Source: an uncultured Megasphaera sp. (lineage in GTDB: Bacteria > Bacillota > Negativicutes > Veillonellales > Megasphaeraceae). From it: a DNA stretch of 44,914 nucleotides. The notes under the pieces were generated by a model. The model saw only the letters and a list, made by a program, of their open reading frames with translations. It did no database searches and was not told where the DNA came from. The translations under genes were made by a program, and so were the position numbers. The stretch spans positions 1-44,914 of the forward strand of contig CAKPYN010000020.1 in NCBI GenBank assembly GCA_934202965.1, read 5' to 3'. Shown here piece by piece: positions 41,954 through 44,914 of this stretch (position 1 is its first letter; every line of letters starts with the position of its first letter).

Positions 41954-42769
41954 TTATATAAACGTTTCCGGTTCGGCTCGCCGAGCAAATTGTTCTTCTA
42001 ATTGCTTTTTGTGGAACAAGTACGTTTCATCATCATAATACCGTGCATGGACAGGGCAGGCTTTGACGCAGGCACAGCATTTGATACAAAAATGGGTATA
42101 ACTGTGAAAGTCAGGCGCAATGGCTCCCATGGGACAGACAGAGGCACAGATACCGCAGTGGGTACAGGCATCACTAACTTTAGGAAATACTTTGGTAATC
42201 GTTTTATGACTGCCGTCTTTTTTTTGCGGTACCATATACGGACGATAGGGTACATGGCCTTTTACGGGAATCGGCGTATGGTAGCGATTATTTTCTAAGG
42301 AACTTGCAACGGTATGGGCAAAGTGACGGGCTATGTTCAAGTCCTTCGCATCGGGACGGCCGCCGCCTAGAGTCCGAGAAAAAGAATGTTCGCCAATAAA
42401 CGCGCCAGCGGCAACGGTGTGCAAATGGCAGGTTTCCAATATATCACGCAGTTCAATCAGGGCATCATCGTAGGCCCGATTGCCATAGACGACAACAGGA
42501 ATCGCCATGGCCGCGTTTCCGATGGTTTGGTGGAGAAATTTGCCTAAAAAATTCGGAACCCTGCCGGCGTAGACAGGAACGCCAAAGATAACCAGTGCCT
42601 GTTCGTCAAATTGCAGCGGCTTCGTTCGTTCAGCAGGCAGGGTAAAGCTGCGGCTTTCCCAAGGAATTTTCAGCATAAGGGATAATTCCTTGGCAATGGT
42701 TTCACAAATCGTCTTTGTCGTATGCGTAGGACTAAAATAAACGGCAGTAATGTGTGTACAAGATATCAT
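41954..42769 (-). CDS. EFR1-type flavodoxin-ferredoxin fusion protein
   Basis: A 271-residue protein with an N-terminal flavodoxin-like domain (about residues 1-160; YFSPTHTTKT phosphate loop, GVPVYAGRVP) and a C-terminal pair of [4Fe-4S] motifs: Cys202/205/208 with Cys212 and Cys228/231/234 with Cys238. It belongs to the EFR1 ferredoxin family of anaerobes; partners and substrates are not known. AAAGGAG lies before the ATG on the minus strand. It is a single gene, divergent from the carboxyltransferase gene. Confidence 0.87.
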   Translation of the reverse strand: MISCTHITAVYFSPTHTTKTICETIAKELSLMLKIPWESRSFTLPAERTKPLQFDEQALVIFGVPVYAGRVPNFLGKFLHQTIGNAAMAIPVVVYGNRAYDDALIELRDILETCHLHTVAAGAFIGEHSFSRTLGGGRPDAKDLNIARHFAHTVASSLENNRYHTPIPVKGHVPYRPYMVPQKKDGSHKTITKVFPKVSDACTHCGICASVCPMGAIAPDFHSYTHFCIKCCACVKACPVHARYYDDETYLFHKKQLEEQFARRAEPETFI

Positions 42770-42929
42770 AGAAACGACTCCTTTCTTTGGCTGCGCATGG
42801 TAAGCCTATACGAATGTTATTATGCTATCAGTGTATCATATCCGCCCCAATTGCACTAGAAAAAATATGTGATTGTGTTGCCGAGCATGCCATGCCCAAG
42901 AAGAACAGCCAATCTCGCAAAATGTATCT

Positions 42930-42956
42930 GCCTTTCTAGGCAAAGTATGATATAAT
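42930..42956 (+). promoter_or_regulatory. Promoter region of the carboxyltransferase gene
   Basis: An extended -10, TGATATAAT, with TATAAT at 42951-42956; no good -35 is seen. A small inverted repeat TGCCT-TTCT-AGGCA lies at 42930-42943 just upstream and could be an operator. The leader to the start at 43055 is about 95 bases and AT-rich. Confidence 0.5.
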
Positions 42957-43054
42957 GAAATGTAATGATAATTATATCCTAATAGAAGATAGGGTTTACA
43001 GATTACCTATACTATCGCAATAGAAACTACTATACATGGAGGAATAGAATACAT

Positions 43055-44434
43055 ATGGCAAGAGTAAAAATTACGGAAACGGTGCTGCGTGACGGGCATC
43101 AATCCATCGCAGCGACGAGAATGCGGTTACGGCAAATGCTTCCCGTATTAGAAGCCATGGATGAAATCGGCTATAATGCCCTGGAATGCTGGGGCGGTGC
43201 GACCTTTGACACATGCATGCGTTTTTTGGATGAAGATCCGTGGGAACGGCTGCGGACGATTAAAAAACATGTCAAAAAAACACCGCTGCAAATGCTGCTG
43301 CGCGGACAAAATATTTTAGGATACCGTCATTATGCCGACGACGTAGTCTATGAATTTGTCAATCGCGCTGTCGATAACGGCATCGACATTATTCGCGTAT
43401 TTGACGCCCTTAATGACCCAAGAAATATGGAATCGGCCATTAAAGCGGCGAAAGATACAAAATCCGTTCATGTACAAGGGGCCATTGTCTATACGATCAG
43501 CCCGATTCATACGATGGAATCTTTTACCAAAGCTGCCATGGAACTGCAAGGGATGGGCGTCGATTCGTTGTGCATCAAAGATATGTCCGGCCTGCTGTCG
43601 CCGTACGATGCGTATAATCTGGTTCGCATGCTCAAAAAGCATTTATCTATCCCCATTGAGCTGCATACCCATTGTACTTGCGGCTTTGGCGAAATGACGT
43701 ATATGAAAGCTATTGAAGCCGGCGTCGATATTATTGATACGGCCTTATCTCCCTTTGGCGAAGTAACGAGCCAGCCGGCGACGGAATCGATGGTCATGTC
43801 ATTGCAAAACAGCATTTACGATACAGATATTGATGTAGAACGGCTGTGGCCGCTGACAGAATATTTCAAAAAGGTGCGCAAAGAACTGGCCGATGAATTT
43901 AATCTTACCATGCCAAGCCAAATTAATCCGGCTGTTCGCAAATATCAGATTCCCGGCGGCATGCTGACCAATTTGTATAATCAGCTCAAAGGACAAGGCG
44001 CAGAAGACCGCTTTGATGACGTCTTGGCGGAAATGCCGAATGTCCGTCGTGATTTAGGGTATCCGCCGCTGGTTACGCCGACCAGTCAGATTGCCGGATC
44101 GGCAGCGGCTCTCAATGTCTTGTACGGACGATATAAAATCGTCACCAATGAAGTGCGGGATATTGTGCGCGGCAAATACGGACGCGTACCCGGCAAAATC
44201 GATGAAGAATTTCGAAAAATGTGTATTGGCGACGAACCGGTCATTGACCATCGTCCGGCCGATGATTTGAAACCGGAACTAGGCAAAGCCAAACAAGCAT
44301 TGGCAGACGAAGGATTCCCCGATGCCAGCCCGGAAGACGTATTGGGATACACCATTTTCCCGGAAGTAGCCCTGCCGTTTTTCAAAAAACGAAAAGCTGC
44401 ACAGCAGGAAATAAAACCAGATAAACAAGAATAG
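43055..44434 (+). CDS. Biotin-dependent carboxyltransferase subunit (OadA/PycB/5S type) without biotin domain
   Basis: A 459-residue TIM-barrel carboxyltransferase. Metal-site residues are Asp13 in LRDGHQS and His204/His206 in ELHTHCTCG; the carbamylated lysine is probably Lys175 in CIKDMSG. A conserved-carboxylase domain follows (about 300-440). The C-terminus ends in a charged tail with no biotinyl AMKM motif, so the biotin carrier must be a separate protein, as in the sodium-pumping decarboxylases and transcarboxylase. Substrate (oxaloacetate, pyruvate or methylmalonyl-CoA) is not determined, and no partner subunits are adjacent. GGAGG lies 12 bases before the ATG. Confidence 0.83.
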   Translation: MARVKITETVLRDGHQSIAATRMRLRQMLPVLEAMDEIGYNALECWGGATFDTCMRFLDEDPWERLRTIKKHVKKTPLQMLLRGQNILGYRHYADDVVYEFVNRAVDNGIDIIRVFDALNDPRNMESAIKAAKDTKSVHVQGAIVYTISPIHTMESFTKAAMELQGMGVDSLCIKDMSGLLSPYDAYNLVRMLKKHLSIPIELHTHCTCGFGEMTYMKAIEAGVDIIDTALSPFGEVTSQPATESMVMSLQNSIYDTDIDVERLWPLTEYFKKVRKELADEFNLTMPSQINPAVRKYQIPGGMLTNLYNQLKGQGAEDRFDDVLAEMPNVRRDLGYPPLVTPTSQIAGSAAALNVLYGRYKIVTNEVRDIVRGKYGRVPGKIDEEFRKMCIGDEPVIDHRPADDLKPELGKAKQALADEGFPDASPEDVLGYTIFPEVALPFFKKRKAAQQEIKPDKQE

Positions 44435-44530
44435 GTAAATGCTGCCGTATTTCTGCAAACGTTTTTAGTTTTGAGTTTGAAGAACAGGAACGATACGGCT
44501 GTAACCGATACACATCAAAGAGTATGACAA

Positions 44531-44587
44531 ACAGAGTTGTAACAAAATGGATGAATCTATTTCCTTTTGTTGCAGCCCTGTTTTTTT
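44531..44587 (+). terminator. Terminator after the carboxyltransferase gene
   Basis: GTTGTAACAAAA pairs with TTTTGTTGCAGC (two G-T pairs) and a T7 run follows. Confidence 0.7.
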
Positions 44588-44720
44588 GCAATGAAGGAGA
44601 GAAATATATCCAATTTGTTTGTTTTTTTATGACAATCTAAACCGATACAAGAATAAATATCCCATAAAACAGCCATTTCCAGCCGTAGCGGCAGTATGAT
44701 GTAACGCGTTACCTTTATAG

Positions 44721-44808
44721 ATAAGAAAAGAAGAGAAAAGAAGAGATAAAAAAAGAAATAAGAAAAAATAAGAAAAAATAAGAAAAAATAAGAAAAAATA
44801 AGAAAAAA
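44721..44808. repeat. Phased A-tract tandem repeat (predicted bent DNA)
   Basis: Five A6 tracts begin at 44763, 44773, 44783, 44793 and 44803, exactly 10 bases apart, in the repeating unit AGAAAAAATA. Upstream A4 tracts at 44726 and 44736 are also 10 bases apart. The whole 88 bases are nearly free of C. A-tracts in phase with the helix turn cause intrinsic curvature. No gene is seen between 44588 and the window end. Confidence 0.85.
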
Positions 44809-44840
44809 GCCTTGTAAGTTGCGACCTTACAGGGCTTTTT
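44803..44840. terminator. Terminator next to IS copy 3
   Basis: AAAAAGCC-T-TGTAAG pairs with CTTACA-G-GGCTTTTT in a 15-bp stem. With A-runs on the left and T-runs on the right it could work in both directions. Its T-run merges with the TTCAT target motif of the insertion sequence. Confidence 0.82.
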
Positions 44841-44843
44841 CAT

Positions 44844-44914
44844 CTAAAATGCGGGCAGGATACTCCGACCTCTTAGGTCGGGGAGGAATGCCCGCCTCAC
44901 CTCACTTTCTAAAA
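44844..44914 (+). mobile_element. IS200/IS605-type TnpB element, copy 3, left end (partial)
   Basis: The left-end hairpin and following CTCACCTCACTTTCT match copies 1 and 2. The element starts after TTCAT (44839-44843) and runs off the window before its tnpB. Its hairpin has the same mismatched middle as copy 1. Confidence 0.9.

Noticed and set aside
41634..42038. Open frame of 134 codons across repeat copy F and the end of the ferredoxin gene
   Set aside because: It runs through the hairpins and antisense to a real gene; composition does not look like protein.
42955..42980. Fur box in the carboxyltransferase leader (AATGATAATTATA)
   Set aside because: Only a partial match to the inverted repeat and in AT-rich DNA where such matches arise by chance.
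1..44914. Composite transposon bounded by the IS copies at both ends
   Set aside because: The content is conserved core metabolism and envelope genes, TnpB-only elements do not usually act in pairs, and no transposase is present.
1..44914. CRISPR array, rRNA or tRNA genes
   Set aside because: I saw no regularly spaced direct repeats with spacers and no conserved rRNA or tRNA sequence on either strand.

Overview
The window reads as chromosome of a Negativicutes bacterium (diderm Firmicutes; Megasphaera/Dialister/Veillonella relatives). It combines Firmicutes regulators and lipid genes (Rex, FapR, PlsX, YitT, a YdbC-type PC4 protein, TTG/GTG starts with strong Shine-Dalgarno sites) with a near-complete lipopolysaccharide (LPS) pathway for an outer membrane. 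The lineage call is inferred from gene content; no rRNA is present.

Layout. 1-174: left end of an IS200/IS605-type, TnpB-only insertion sequence. 175-1422: O-antigen ligase-like membrane protein. 1430-2176: rex behind its own operator. 2298-3080 (minus): monofunctional peptidoglycan glycosyltransferase. 3168-5990: argG-argH. 6102-8522: lpxC-fabZ-lpxA. 8545-22058: one long plus-strand operon, lpxI-lpxB-msbA-waaA-lpxK-kdsB-kdsA-kdsD-kdsC-lpxL-lptC-lptA-lptB-lptF, covering lipid A assembly, Kdo synthesis and transfer, acylation, flipping and transport. 22089-24680: DUF3084 protein, RNase H-fold YqgF-like protein, YitT membrane protein. 24769-25161: small PC4-like protein. 25166-32910: fapR-plsX-fabH-fabD-fabG-acpP-fabK-fabF-rnc, the fatty acid/phospholipid operon with a FapR operator just after its promoter. 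32921-34746: Elp3-like radical SAM protein and an orphan LytTR regulator. 34893-37542: a radical SAM/SPASM gene broken by an apparent 8-bp contraction, then cyclopropane fatty acid synthase. 37556-39056: a complete 1501-bp TnpB element inserted in what looks like the cfa terminator. 39166-41157: structured leader, then a DUF2520 dehydrogenase (probable ketopantoate reductase) and panB. 41158-41953: gene-free stretch holding two inverted copies of a structured repeat. 41954-42769 (minus): flavodoxin-ferredoxin (EFR1-type) protein. 43055-44434: biotin-dependent carboxyltransferase subunit lacking its biotin domain. 44435-44914: terminator, phased A-tract repeat, terminator, and the left end of a third copy of the insertion sequence.

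The core theme is envelope lipid supply: FapR-controlled acyl-ACP synthesis feeds both phospholipids (PlsX) and lipid A (LpxA, LpxL), and the Lpx/Kds/Msb/Lpt operon builds and exports LPS.

The most interesting items are: (i) the paired structured repeats at 41221-41440 and 41683-41876, whose helices differ between copies by compensatory changes; (ii) the insertion sequence, whose boundaries can be fixed because removing it rebuilds a terminator hairpin, and which at the left edge abuts a start codon with a Shine-Dalgarno motif positioned across a hairpin; (iii) the 8-bp loss that breaks a radical SAM gene immediately after its FeS-binding cysteines; (iv) a terminator-ending leader RNA before the pantothenate genes. 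The window begins and ends inside copies of the same insertion sequence, so it may be a contig bounded by repeats.
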